A stretch of 32,511 bases of DNA from Nemertoderma westbladi (lineage: Eukaryota > Xenacoelomorpha > Nemertodermatida > Nemertodermatidae), in assembly GCA_032718475.1 (NCBI GenBank), contig JAUCBJ010003267.1:65001-97511 (forward strand). Direction: 5' to 3'. Positions 1 through 10,151 of this stretch are shown here, piece by piece. How positions within the stretch are numbered: position 1 is the first letter of the stretch; each line of letters begins with the position of its first letter. The translations under genes were made by a program, and so were the position numbers. The notes below the pieces were generated by a model. It worked only from the letters and a program-made list of their open reading frames with translations. It was not told the DNA's origin and ran no database searches.

Positions 1-68
1 CGGGAGGTCTACTTCCTATTGCCTGTTCATTAATATGTTTGTGTAAAATTATTTACTAATATTTTTTA

Positions 69-173
69 GATGTCCAAAAATTAATTTCGTCCAAAAAATA
101 ATTATTGGACATCCAAAAAATATTTGGAAATAATTTTTGGATGTCCAAAAAATAACTATTGGACATCCGAAAA
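69..173. repeat. Short tandem/inverted repeat in AT-rich DNA
   Basis: Two near-copies of a short palindromic unit lie next to each other. Each has GTCCAAAAAATAA followed by CTATTGGACATCC or TTATTGGACATCC, so GGATGTCC pairs with GGACATCC around an A/T-rich loop. I see no coding function. It could be the relic of a small foldback element. Confidence 0.5.
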
Positions 174-405
174 TATCGAAAAAAAAATTTAATAACTTAA
201 TTAATTGGCGGGATTCAGCCACCGTACTGTGTACATTACAGCATAGTCGAGTCAATCTGGCAAAAAAAACCATAAGTATTTCGCAATCAACCCGAACCAC
301 ATATTTTGGATTCTATATTACCTTGTTAATGACCAAAAAAGTCTATGAAATTTTATTTTGCGGACCATATGTTTATTCATGCAAATTCTTAATAAAAATT
401 ATTTA

Positions 406-534
406 CATACTTGTACGTGTAAAGTAGCACTTTACAGTTTGATGATCCGAGTGGCTTTACGTTAGTAGTGAGTGAAAATATAGCCATGAGGATCAGACAA
501 AACACTGTAAAGTACTTTGCAACACGTATGTATG
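406..534. repeat. Small inverted-repeat (MITE-like) element
   Basis: The left end (406-437) contains ACGTGTAAAGTAGCACTTTACAG in two overlapping pieces, ACGTGTAAAG and GCACTTTACAG. The reverse complement of the right end (505-534) reads ACGTGTTGCAAAG then TACTTTACAG. The two ends can therefore pair imperfectly across about 70 bp. No target-site duplication was resolved and no ORF lies inside. This is a weak call based on terminal similarity only. Confidence 0.35.
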
Positions 535-810
535 TAGTTTTATTACAAAATTTTAACATTACTAAATGATTGTGTATAAATTATAAGTGAAATAAACTGC
601 ACAAATTAAATTAGTTGGTGTATAATTAAATTTAAAATTGACATAAATTATGTTATAAATAAGTTAGCTTATATTTATGGTGGCGTTTGGAGCCATGTTA
701 ATAATATAGCTACTGGTTAATAATAGCTATACCCCGCCTACCGGTAGGTAATGCAGTAGGCCTATCTGGCTGTCAGGCAAATTTCCACCTATTGTGGTAA
801 CCAATGACGG

Positions 811-847
811 CGTTAAGTAATGTCCACTAAGGGGACATTACTTAACG
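811..847. repeat. Perfect 15-bp-arm hairpin
   Basis: The arms CGTTAAGTAATGTCC (811-825) and GGACATTACTTAACG (833-847) are exact reverse complements around a 7-nt loop. A degraded related motif (GCGTTGAGTAATGTTAC) lies near 948-964. It may be a transposon end or a cruciform. There is no U-tract or coding context to suggest a terminator. Confidence 0.6.
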
Positions 848-1658
848 GATAACACCAAATACAATACTAAATGTACAGGCCAATACAATACTGTAATGTC
901 CTCTAAAGTTGTTAAGTGCTAAATAACAACTCGCTGTTAATACTAATGGCGTTGAGTAATGTTACAATTTTGGAATAAATTTGCACAATACAAGCCAAAC
1001 AAAAAGAATAATAGGGAAGAGTAAGTGGCAAATTGATGGTGTTCCAGAATATTTTAATTTATTTCACAATAAGCTGTGATTCAATGGGAAATTACCATGT
1101 CAGTTTGTAGGATCTAAATTCGTTTTACCATGCATGGAAATATTATGTATGGTCTAACCATCAGATAGTAGGCCTACAGGTTTAACAATCTAAGTAAAGC
1201 ATATAGTAGAGTTGGCGTACAGGCTGACAGGCGTAGGTAGGCCTACACCTGTACACCTTAAAAATAACTGTGATAGCTGAAAAGGTACTGGTACTTTTTA
1301 ATGTGCTCTTTTCAGCATTTATTTGTACCCACTGGTAACTGCATAACTGTTACTGTACATGCAGTACTGCAGTAGCCTACTGCTGTACTGGCAGACTGTA
1401 ATGTAAGCCTTGTCTGTTTGCTGCCTTGGCAGCTTGGTCTTGGGGATCATGTAATTTTATTACAGTATTCAGTATTACCGGCTGACCGGTACCTACCGGT
1501 AATGCTGTACTGCTGTCAGGCTGTAGTATGGCACTAGTATGGCTACACTCTGACACTGCTATATGCTTGATAGTAGGGTCCTACTAAAAACCGCAATTTA
1601 CCGCAACTAACCGCAACTAACCGCAATTTACCGCAACTAGTTGTCATTTTTAAGCAGC

Positions 1659-1724
1659 CTTATGGTCTAGTGGTGACAACCTTAGGCTTCCACGTAGGAG
1701 GCCCTGGTTCGATCCCTTGACCAG
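1659..1724 (+). ncRNA. tRNA-like (pol III promoter-like) segment in left foldback arm
   Basis: A box TGGTCTAGTGGT (1663-1674) and B box GGTTCGATCCC (1706-1716) are spaced as in a tRNA gene or tRNA-derived SINE head; the A box matches those of Glu/Asp-type tRNAs. The segment does not close into a convincing cloverleaf with a proper acceptor stem, so I call it a tRNA-derived relic or SINE-type promoter, not a functional tRNA. Confidence 0.5.
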
Positions 1725-1853
1725 GCAACACTGTTTTTGCAGTGTTTTAAAAACGACAAAATTTTCAATTAATGCTGTAATGTGATCAATATAAAACCAA
1801 TAGGGCCTATATGTTAACATTAGACCTGTAGACTGTTAGACAGTTCAGTTAGA

Positions 1854-2096
1854 GGGTCCTACGAATTAGGCCTAGGCCCTACCCCAAAATAGTCACAAAA
1901 TACCGTACCACAAAAAAGCTAAACTATTACCGGTACCCCAAAATAAGCCAACAATGTTTAGAAACGGCGAGGGAAAGGAGCAGGTTACAGTGGCAAGTTA
2001 TTCTAACCAAAACAATAAACGAGAGTGAAAAACAAGTATTTCGGGGTATTTTGGTTTGCAGTCAGGCAGTTTGGGGTCGGCTAATTCGTAGGACCG
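1854..2096. mobile_element. Inner nested foldback element
   Basis: The left end reads GGGTCCTACGAATTAGGCC. The reverse complement of the right end reads CGGTCCTACGAATTAGCC. Both share the terminal octamer GGTCCTAC with the outer element but differ after it, so this is a related, separate element of about 243 bp. Inside, CCCCAAAATA-type motifs recur on both strands. No ORF and no clear target-site duplication were found. Confidence 0.55.
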
Positions 2097-2144
2097 TTTT
2101 TAAAACACTACACGAACAGAAAATACACGGTCAAGGCAGCAAGG

Positions 2145-2204
2145 TGCAAGGGATCGAACAGGGGCCTCCTAATTTGAAGCCCAGGAATTTTGCCACTAGA
2201 CCAT
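2145..2204 (-). ncRNA. tRNA-like segment in right foldback arm (inverted copy)
   Basis: On the minus strand the A box is TGGTCTAGTGGC and the B box is TGTTCGATCCC (one departure from consensus), at the same relative spacing as the left-arm copy near 1663-1716. This confirms that the tRNA-like region belongs to the repeat arm and is present twice in opposite orientation. Confidence 0.45.
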
Positions 2205-2318
2205 GCAGCTGCTTGAAAATAACAACTAGTTGCGGTAAATGGCGGTTAGTTACGGTAAATTGCGGTAAGTTCAGTGAAGTTGCGGTAAATTGCGGTTTTT
2301 AGTAGGACCGTGATAGTC

Positions 2319-4371
2319 TGATAGTATGCCTGTATGCTGCTGCAGCTACCAGCTTGACAGCTTGAGAACATTTAGCTTGGCAGCTTGGTTCCATTGCATT
2401 TTTTATGCATATTTTTCAGTATGTACCGGTTAGTGCCTTTATATTCAATTTTGGACTAGCGGTAGCTGAAAACTTTTCGTTGTAAATGTTGTATTTTTCT
2501 ATCATTACAGCATTAGGCCTACAAGTTACAACCAAATTTACTACATGTTCTACGGGTAGCAGGGTACCGGTAGTTTCGGTAGTGGAGAACTGAAACCAAA
2601 GACTGAAAGATAAGTGACTTACAAGAAACATGTAGTTCTAGCCTTCAACCTTCTGACCCTGATTTTCGTAGCCACCAGGTTTTTAGCTCACCCAGTCACC
2701 GAGAAACACTTTCACATGTTCTCACTCCCAATACAGCAATATAGCTTTCATCGTCAGTACTGGTACCGTATGACAATACAGCACTAGGCACATTTATTTG
2801 AATGTAAGATACCAATCAATCTTTGCTAAGTGCCGGTACAGCCAGACACCGGTAGCTGTTTGTGTATAGTTAGTCTCCTGTGTAAAAAAAAGATGATACC
2901 AGGATACTGAAAGTTCCACAATTTTATCTCTCTAAATGTTGACCGAGCCAATTTATAGTAATGTTTCCAATTGTTGGTTGTACTTGTAATTAGTGAAGTA
3001 GTGTTCAATCATTCATCCATTTTTCCATTGCTTTTGTATTTGTTTATATTTTTTCATGTATGAAGGTGAGGTATGCGCATTTTGTTGACCCCACTGCCCA
3101 CTCTAAAATCTAATGCTGTAATGAGCTTTTATAAAGGCTGTACCGGTACCGGTACCTTGAATTTTAGTTCTTAGTTCAGTAGTTTCTTTCTGTCAGTATG
3201 TCAGCGTAATAGCATCGATGAGACTTAGGCTATATAACGGATCTGATAGTTTGCTGAAATACCATACCATACTGCCATATGTGCTTGCAATCTCTTCAAA
3301 TATCATAAAGCGATTGCTATCTCAGTACAGCAGTACCTATCTGTTGAAATTAAGTGGCACAATAAATATACTCCTTTTGAGATCCAATCTCGCCAAAATA
3401 GTGGTTTATTGTTAATTTATATTTTGGAATTGAGCCAGATCTGCAGATGTAATCATAATTTATTATTTTTGTTTCTTGTAGGTCTGTCTTTCTGATCACA
3501 TGCATTATTAAGTTTGCACCAGATAGCAAGAACTTCTTCCCAGAATTCATTTTTACACAGGCTGACAGGCGCATACCTTTAACATCCTTCTCGTTTAAGG
3601 TGTAAGTTACAGTAATACATAAAAATTGTATTCTTACCCCCAAGGTATGATATTTTAAATTTCAATATTAATTTAAATTCCATAGGCCTATAAGCCTACA
3701 GACAGGTTAAGCGAACAGACGACCACAGATGTTAGAGCACAGATGACAGACAAACTCACGTTGGAGATTTGTATACCTAGGGCAGTGGGGCCTATAATAA
3801 AGTAAATATGGAATGGTGAACATCTGCTTTTCACTAGAAGGGACTAAATGACACAGGGCTGTAGGGAAAAATACACTGTGAGTTAGAATACACTAGGAAC
3901 ATTTAACCGGGGATCTGGGAATGGATTTGCACAGAGTGAAAATTGATAAATGCAGGGGTGAGTTTTCACTTGAGGGGGTTAAAATATATTACGGTAGGGA
4001 GTGTGGAGTGATTTTGCATGGGGAGTAAAAATTATCTGTTAAACCGCTACAAATTTTAATATATATTTTGATTGGTATAATAAAAAAAATATGTAAAAGA
4101 ATGTGCTCCTTAGTCCTGAATGCAGTAATGGCTGAATGGCCTGTTGTAAAACAGGTTCCCAAACCGGTTGTAGGCCTGATTTAATTTGAAATAAATATTT
4201 ATTGGGGGTAATTGTAGTGAATGAATGTTAACAACATCTGCGAGGCCAAATATCTTTAATCTTCCTCAATGACCCAATTATTTATCTTGAATTTTAATTA
4301 TAATAAATCGCTACCGGTACCACTAATTGGATTGTATGCCGTAATATATATTATTATTATTATATATACTC
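2319..4371. other. Non-coding, AT-rich upstream region of CLEC16A
   Basis: No credible gene is visible. ORFs here are under 100 codons, lack family resemblance and often lack an ATG. The stretch is rich in short palindromes (ACCGGTA, TAGGCCTA). Just before the gene is ATTATTATTATATATA (about 4350-4368), which is TATA-like but ends only a few bases before the start codon, so it is unlikely to be the TATA box for that ATG. An in-frame TAA lies at 4342-4344. Confidence 0.6.
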
Positions 4372-7257
4372 ATGTCGAACAAAAGTAGAAGTTCATGGTG
4401 GGGTTATGGTGGGAAATCAAGGCAATTTCATTCACTGGATAACCTTAAGTATCTATATCACGTTTTAACTAAGAATGGAACAGTAACCGAAAACAACTCT
4501 ACTCTTTTAGTGGAAACTTTGCGTTCGATTTCCGAGATACTTATTTGGGGAGACCAGAATGACAGTAGTGTATTTGATTTCTTTCTCGAAAAGAACATGC
4601 TGTCGTATTTCGCTAGAATTCTCCGACAGAAATCTGCTCGGTTTATTGTAGTTCAACTCCTACAAACGCTCAATATATTATTCGAGAATATTCGCCACGA
4701 AACCTCGCTGTACTATCTCTTGTCTAACAACCATGTAAACTCTATGATCCAACATAAATTCGACTTTACCGACGAAGAAGTTCTCGCTTACTACATATCC
4801 TTCCTAAAAACCCTGTCTCTCAAACTCAACACGCAGACCATTCATTTCTTCTTCAACGAAACCACCTTGGACTTCCCGCTCTACACGGAAGGCATCAAGT
4901 TCTACAACCACTCAGAGAACATGGTCCGCATCGCCGTTCGCACTATCACCCTCAATGTGTTCCGAGTAAACGACGCAGCTATGCAAGACTACATCCGCGC
5001 GCGGACCGCCGGGCCATACTTCAGTAACCTCGTCTGGTCCATCGGCAACCACGCCCTTGACCTCGACCATGGACTCCGGGCAGCCCTCGTCAATGGGTCC
5101 GGACTCAGTGACAACCTGAACCTCGTCGCCGGTCTGGTCGCCGAGCATCTCGACTACCTCCACTACGTCAACGACATCCTCGCGCTTAACATCCGCCCGA
5201 TCACAGCCATCCTCTCGGAGCACCTCATCCGCCATCTCTTTGTCCCGGTCTACATCGCTTCCCTCTCCTCGCAATCCTCAACGCGAGAACCCAGAATAGA
5301 CCGAGGCGTGGCCATGTTCCTCCTCTCTCACGTCTACCTCATTATCAACTGCGGCGTCCTCATAGACGAGTTGACCCGGACGATGAGTGGCGGGTTCGAC
5401 GGCATCGATCCGCTGTGGCGGTTTCTCCCGCCTTCCGGCACGGTCCGTGAGCTCCTCAGTGACGACCCCCCTCCCTCCCCCTCCTCTCTCGGTCGGTCGA
5501 CTTTCTATGAATCCTCGCCGACTTCTCAGCGTGACTCCGTAAACGCGACAGACGAAGAGAAACTCGCAACCTCGACGGATCTCTCGTCGATATTCGCGAG
5601 TTCTGTCGTCCGCTGTCTCGCCGATAAGGCCGACTCCTTCCTCCTCCTCTCGCTCTCGCTGATATACGCGATGGAGCAGAACCCCTCACTGGGTAGCGAG
5701 GCGCGCGGTTCGGTTAATCTCTCGGGATGGGATGACCCGAACCCTATCCTCGAGGGCGTCATCGACATCGCGAAACGGAGCTGTCAATCAAACAGTAAGA
5801 TACGTCCGGTCACGTTGGAGTTAGCTATCGAGTTGCTAACGAGTGTCTGCGCAGTGAGGGAACCGTTGGAGGCCACCACCGCCGGTGGTGCTGCACCGCA
5901 CAACGTCAGGTACCGTCTACCCGACCGTTACCTCGCCCAGCTCCTTGCCGTCGGCGAGTCCGCCACTGTGACACTCCGAAACTTCTACCGAACCGAGGAC
6001 GTTTTCCTCGACATGTTCGAGGACGAGTTCACCAATATCTCTAGTAATCGTATCAACGTCGAGTTGCTACTGATGGACCCCACGGTGCCGCTACCGCCGG
6101 CGCAGACCCCGCTCAGTGGGATCCCGTTCGGTCGGCGTCTCCCGTGCGGCGCGGTCGAACGAACCCGTCGCGGGATCCGCGTCTACCTCCTACTCCGGGG
6201 CCTCGGCCTCCGACTCCAGGAGGAGACCGAGACGCGACTCCCGTTGTCTCGCCTCCCGCGAGTCACCATCGCAGATAAGCTCAACCTCACCAACTCGGAT
6301 CTCATATCGTGCGCGCTGGTCCAACGCGACGGTGCCGAGTGCCGTCCGGCCATCCGGCGGTTCCTCGTCGTCCAATCCCAGCGGATGATCCTCGTGGAAC
6401 CCGACTCGAAGAAACTCGGTTGGGGTGTGGTTCAGTTCGTGGGGTCCCTCCAGCACGTGGATGTCTCAGGGGACAAGGAGGATTCCAGACTGCTTCACGT
6501 CACCATCCACAAGGCTGATAGCGCCGACAACCACGGACGGAGGAAGGCCGCACCCGAACTAACCGCCCAACTCCTATTCGACGATCACATCCGCTGCATG
6601 GCGGCGCGACAACGACTCACTAAGGGTCGAACTCGCACTCGTCAGACCAAGCTCGAGGCCTTGGCCTCGTTGTTGGACATCCCAGACAGCGCCTCCAGCG
6701 GCGGCCCTCCTCAGCCATCTCGGGTCCCTCCGCTTCAACGCCGCTCATCCCAGCCACAGACCCAACCCCGCAGCGCTCCGGCCTACACCCGCATTAGGAC
6801 CTCGCCTTCCATCACCAACCAGTTCAAGAACCTAAGTCTTCTCGAGGAGATAAACTCTGAGTTGTTACCTCGTCGACCATCTAGTCTGTCGACTCCCTCT
6901 ATGTCTTCCTTGTTGACGCCGCCATCCGGCTTGCCGCCCACCCAGTCGCTCCAACTGGTCCCCCCTGACGAGACCCATTACGCCCCCCATGTGGCCCCCC
7001 CAGGGGACCCCCATTGGGAGACAGGGATCCAGTCGCCCCCCGGCCCCCATCTACCCAACTCCGAGTCCCAGCTCACTGCCCTCAAGGAGTTGATGGGTCA
7101 TCATCAGTCGGATGGGGGAATGGAGGGGGCTGGTGTGGGGAAGAAAGGGGGGCCTATTGAGATGGAACCGATGGGGGGTGGAATTGCTGTATGTGAAGCA
7201 GACAGCTGCACTGAATCGCCGCCACCTGGTCTTCAATCATCCATGAACCGCATATAA
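4372..7257 (+). CDS. CLEC16A: CLEC16A / ema (endosomal maturation defective) homologue, single exon
   Basis: The 961-codon protein is recognisable end to end. The N-terminus HSLDNLKYLYHVLTKN (residues 20-35) leads into the FPL domain (about 45-200), which includes IWGDQNDSSVFDFFLEKNM (58-76), LLQTLNILFENI (96-107), YYISFLKTLSLKL (140-152) and MVRIAVRTITLNV (184-196). Conserved C-terminal blocks follow: VFLDMFEDEF, RRLPCGAVERTRRGIRV, NLTNSDLISC, GWGVVQFVG and DDHIRCMAARQRLTKGR. A Pro/Ser-rich, low-complexity tail starts near residue 775. Human CLEC16A is about 1,050 residues, so length is near normal. The family works at endosomes/Golgi in autophagosome and endosome maturation and mitophagy. 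The start is supported by the family N-terminus and by an in-frame TAA at 4342-4344. The lack of introns is odd: vertebrate orthologues have more than 20 exons. That suggests a retrocopy or complete intron loss. The intact frame argues for function. It contains no C-type lectin domain despite the name. Confidence 0.95.
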   Translation: MSNKSRSSWWGYGGKSRQFHSLDNLKYLYHVLTKNGTVTENNSTLLVETLRSISEILIWGDQNDSSVFDFFLEKNMLSYFARILRQKSARFIVVQLLQTLNILFENIRHETSLYYLLSNNHVNSMIQHKFDFTDEEVLAYYISFLKTLSLKLNTQTIHFFFNETTLDFPLYTEGIKFYNHSENMVRIAVRTITLNVFRVNDAAMQDYIRARTAGPYFSNLVWSIGNHALDLDHGLRAALVNGSGLSDNLNLVAGLVAEHLDYLHYVNDILALNIRPITAILSEHLIRHLFVPVYIASLSSQSSTREPRIDRGVAMFLLSHVYLIINCGVLIDELTRTMSGGFDGIDPLWRFLPPSGTVRELLSDDPPPSPSSLGRSTFYESSPTSQRDSVNATDEEKLATSTDLSSIFASSVVRCLADKADSFLLLSLSLIYAMEQNPSLGSEARGSVNLSGWDDPNPILEGVIDIAKRSCQSNSKIRPVTLELAIELLTSVCAVREPLEATTAGGAAPHNVRYRLPDRYLAQLLAVGESATVTLRNFYRTEDVFLDMFEDEFTNISSNRINVELLLMDPTVPLPPAQTPLSGIPFGRRLPCGAVERTRRGIRVYLLLRGLGLRLQEETETRLPLSRLPRVTIADKLNLTNSDLISCALVQRDGAECRPAIRRFLVVQSQRMILVEPDSKKLGWGVVQFVGSLQHVDVSGDKEDSRLLHVTIHKADSADNHGRRKAAPELTAQLLFDDHIRCMAARQRLTKGRTRTRQTKLEALASLLDIPDSASSGGPPQPSRVPPLQRRSSQPQTQPRSAPAYTRIRTSPSITNQFKNLSLLEEINSELLPRRPSSLSTPSMSSLLTPPSGLPPTQSLQLVPPDETHYAPHVAPPGDPHWETGIQSPPGPHLPNSESQLTALKELMGHHQSDGGMEGAGVGKKGGPIEMEPMGGGIAVCEADSCTESPPPGLQSSMNRI

Positions 7258-8117
7258 TTGAAATCCTTTATATTTTTGTTATACATGGTGGGGTGAGTGG
7301 CCACTGTGGGGTGGGGTGAGGGGAAAGATCAGTATTATTTGTTATGGAGAAGGTAAGGGACACGTTTTTATTTTAACTTCTGCGAATAGACACTCGTATC
7401 GCTGAGGTCATAATATACATTTGATTAATTTGGGCGACAGCGCTTTCATTGCATATTATTATTATATTAATCGGAACATCCTTATTAATTTTTAATAACA
7501 ATTAAGTCATAAGTTAATTAACAATATTTCTCTGTTATATTTAATGTTTGCGGAGGGAATTGAGGGCTGGTCTAGGAGGTGTAACATCACCTTAGTGTCG
7601 GTTGGTCTACGAAATTTGTTGTCAAATGGTTATAAGGAAAACCGAAATCGGTAATCATTTAGATGGGTGGCCAACCGAAAGCAGAGGCAGACGAAAAATA
7701 ATGTATCTTATTTCGGAATAATTGATTTTTATTTTTCAGTAACATAAGCTGTGTTGTTAACACTTAAAACAGTTTGTATGAAATTGTGTTGGTATTGGTG
7801 CATTTGTTATTATTAGGTTGTTTTAGCTCTATATTTATTTATTTTAAGAATTGTGCGTTACTATATCTAAAATTACTTTTCACTCACTGTGCGCTGATAT
7901 TGTGTAATAACAATAAGTAATTATTTCTTTCATTTGTAATAGTGTCTTTCGTTTTCACAAAGTATTTTATTCATTACCTCTTCAAAATTTTAATCCCCTA
8001 TAATTCACACAATCTAAGTAGTAATTAGCACCTCATAATCTCAATATATATTTATCGTTAACATTTTTATTTACTTACTCATTGAATATAGACAATATAT
8101 AAATATACGTAACATTA

Positions 8118-8123
8118 AATAAA
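8118..8123 (+). promoter_or_regulatory. Candidate poly(A) signal for CLEC16A
   Basis: AATAAA lies about 860 nt after the CLEC16A stop codon. A second AATAAA at 8321-8326 is followed by a G/T-rich stretch (GCGGTGGGGC), which resembles a downstream element and may be the better site. Assignment to CLEC16A rests on position and strand only. Confidence 0.35.
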
Positions 8124-8649
8124 ACTATTAATTCATTTAATTAATAAGTTTTTGTAAATTCCTCAATACAAGGCGGAACTGAAACATTCAGGATCCGCGT
8201 TTTACTCTGACCCTATCTTTAGTAGGTCATGGGTGAATGAATTTCAGACCTACCAAAGACGAAGGGCAATATCAAATAGCTGAAAGGTTTCCCTTCAATC
8301 TAGCTAATCTTTATCGTCCCAATAAAGCTCGCGGTGGGGCCAGGGAACAGAAAGGAAGATCGTTGACAACAATTATAGGCATTCTGTCAAAATGTTGATT
8401 TTATATTAATTAATGTACAATCATTATTGACTATTGAGTTGGGAGATTATATTATATATTTCATAAAAAACCGTGGTTAACTTCCAGATATCACTGTTTG
8501 TATGCGATAAAGTGCATTACGAAGTTTATTATGTCCTACTTTTAACTCCCATATTGGTATTTAACCATAAACCACTATAAACCAAGTATAAACCACTATT
8601 AAAATGTGGAATCAATCACTATGAATTATTTGCAATGATAAATATACAC

Positions 8650-8668
8650 GGGGGGGGGGGGGGGGGGA
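8650..8668 (+). repeat. 19-nt poly(G) tract
   Basis: A run of 19 G follows ATACAC. It could form a G-quadruplex or be a microsatellite prone to length error in sequencing. There is no gene context. Confidence 0.9.
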
Positions 8669-9286
8669 GTATCGTGCGGCAGAAGACGCAGAAGTGCAGA
8701 GCGAACCCCTAAGGATTCGGTAGTCCAACCGCCATGATCCACTGTCGAGACTTCCAGGTGGTTCAGCATTACAAAGACCTAGCCGTTATCTAGCAACGGA
8801 TTATAAACAATGAAATCGGGAAGGCTTTTACTTTCAGACATTTCGCCCTCTAAGGCAGTCTGGAGAATTGCAGATGGATCAGTGTCATCACAAAGATAGC
8901 CTTTTGTCAAAGTACAGTTTCAGCTTGAACGTTTTATAAACAACGAAATACGGCCGAAGATTTTCACCTTCCCGGGTTTTTCACTTTCCTATACCGGAAA
9001 CCTGGGAACTCATACCGCTGAGCTGTGATGATAACCAACCCCCAAACCTACCCCCTCCCAAATTACCATACATTTTAGACAGATGATTAGACTACATGAG
9101 TACCAATTTATTTAATTTCATCTGAGATGACGGAGTTTATTCTACTCTTAGGCGACAGATAACAGTTGAAATCGCCGTACCCGTATGCTAAGCTAAGCTC
9201 GCTTTCTGCGAGGCTCGCCCCAATCACCGACTGGTACAAAATATGAAATGTTCATACCGGTCTTGTGACGGCTGCTCGTTCTCGCG

Positions 9287-9313
9287 AATATTTAAAGGCT
9301 AACCAGTTCAGTC
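9287..9313 (+). promoter_or_regulatory. Possible TATA/initiator core promoter
   Basis: AATATTTAAAGG (about 9287-9298) is TATA-like and is followed about 10-20 nt later by TTCAGTC, an initiator-like motif (TCAGT type). An ATG with a short frame follows at 9350. It could drive a transcript entering the DGKQ exons, but the exon at 9419 begins inside a C1 domain, so a product starting here would be truncated. This is a pattern match only. Confidence 0.22.
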
Positions 9314-9418
9314 AATCCACTCGAGCCACTGAATTCGCCTCTCGCGGTATGAGTGAATTTGCGTCTTGCAGCCGCACCAAAGTGTACAGTATCAATTTAT
9401 TGTTCTATTGTATTTCAG

Positions 9419-9560
9419 ATAAACACGGATTGTGATTATGGGGCTCTGACCGATATAATACTGCACACTGACTGCACGTTGTTACCACGTTTCTATACAA
9501 TAGTAGAACACGCTCTGGGTACCGATAAATCTAACCGAATAAAGAAGAAAAACAAGGAAG
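9419..9560 (+). CDS. DGKQ: DGK theta-like exon A: end of a C1 domain
   Basis: The acceptor TGTATTTCAG precedes codons INTDCDYGALTDIIL, which match the last-cysteine end of a diacylglycerol-binding C1 domain as found in DGKs (C-[DE]-[FY]-G followed by hydrophobics). A basic tail follows (NRIKKKNKEG), then the donor GAAG|GTTAGT. The exon ends one base into a codon, and that base joins GG at the start of the next exon to give a glycine, so the frames match. The exon(s) holding the rest of the C1 domain are not visible in the 2 kb upstream, so the gene's 5' part is missing here. DGK theta phosphorylates diacylglycerol to phosphatidic acid at membranes. Exon A alone is weaker evidence than exons C to E. 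Confidence 0.6.
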
Positions 9561-10151
9561 GTTAGTGTATTTATTTGGGAGTTTCACACATACAAATTGC
9601 ATATTTGAATATTTGGTAAAACATTGTAATTAGTATGACTGTCTGTACTGATTTAGGATAATTATATTCGTGGGCTTGGAGGTAGGTATATAAGGTAGGC
9701 CTACTTAGTGTGTGTAATAATTTGGTCATTTGAGAACTGAAAATATATCCTATATGGAAAACGGAAATTTTGTTAAGATTGTAAATATTTTGCAAAAATA
9801 TTTCCCATTTAAATTTCGATTTGGTAAAAATTAATGGTAAAAATATCCTGTATATTTATCCACCGTTTTTACTGTTTAAAAATATCCTGTATATTTATAG
9901 TTATCCACCGTGTTTACTGTTTAAAATGAATTTGATGAATTTGCCAATTATTTTCAGTCTTCTTTTTCAATTATCATAAAAAGAAGTTCAACTTCTCAAT
10001 TACATTTAGTATTTTATGTGAATGAAACCTTATCCTACATTATACAGTATCTGTTGTAATGAAATCTTGTGAATACGCACCCCATCCCATGCGATGGGTG
10101 GGGGGTAATATATAATATGCTCTGCTCATTATGATTATTTATATTCTATAG

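Larger units (their letters stand above)
1576..2310. mobile_element. Foldback/MITE element with tRNA-like segments in both arms
   Basis: The left end (1576 on) reads GGGTCCTACTAAAAACCGCA. The reverse complement of the right end (2310 back) reads CGGTCCTACTAAAAACCGCA. Both arms continue with short direct repeats of CCGCAATTTA and CCGCAACTAA, then CGCAACTAGTTGT, then a tRNA-like stretch, then AGTGTTTTAAAAACG. The flanks are TGATAGTA (1568-1575) and TGATAGTC (2311-2318), an 8-bp target duplication with one mismatch, as expected for hAT-type transposition. There is no transposase ORF, so it is non-autonomous. The interior is interrupted by a second element (1854-2096). Confidence 0.7.
7258..9418. 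other. AT-rich non-coding region 3' of CLEC16A
   Basis: No coding exon was recognised. I looked for the Cys/His pattern of a C1 domain, which must precede the exon at 9419, and did not find it. The stretch holds candidate poly(A) signals, a 19-nt G tract, and two imperfect copies of a motif beginning ATAAACAA, about 8800 and 8937, each followed by GAAAT and a CGG/GAAG-type stretch. It would be the CLEC16A 3' UTR plus intergenic DNA, or part of a DGKQ intron. Confidence 0.5.

Noticed and set aside
49-427. Short overlapping ORFs at the left edge
   Set aside because: They are AT-rich repeat translations with no ATG support or homology.
1655-1735. Functional tRNA gene
   Set aside because: The A and B boxes are good, but I could not form a proper acceptor stem and anticodon arm, and the segment is repeated in inverted form within a mobile element.
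2051-2302. 83-codon plus-strand ORF
   Set aside because: It starts at a non-ATG codon and lies across two foldback element ends.
4912-7236. Secondary ORFs on both strands within the CLEC16A coding region
   Set aside because: Shadow frames caused by GC-rich third codon positions. The 961-codon frame has clear family conservation.
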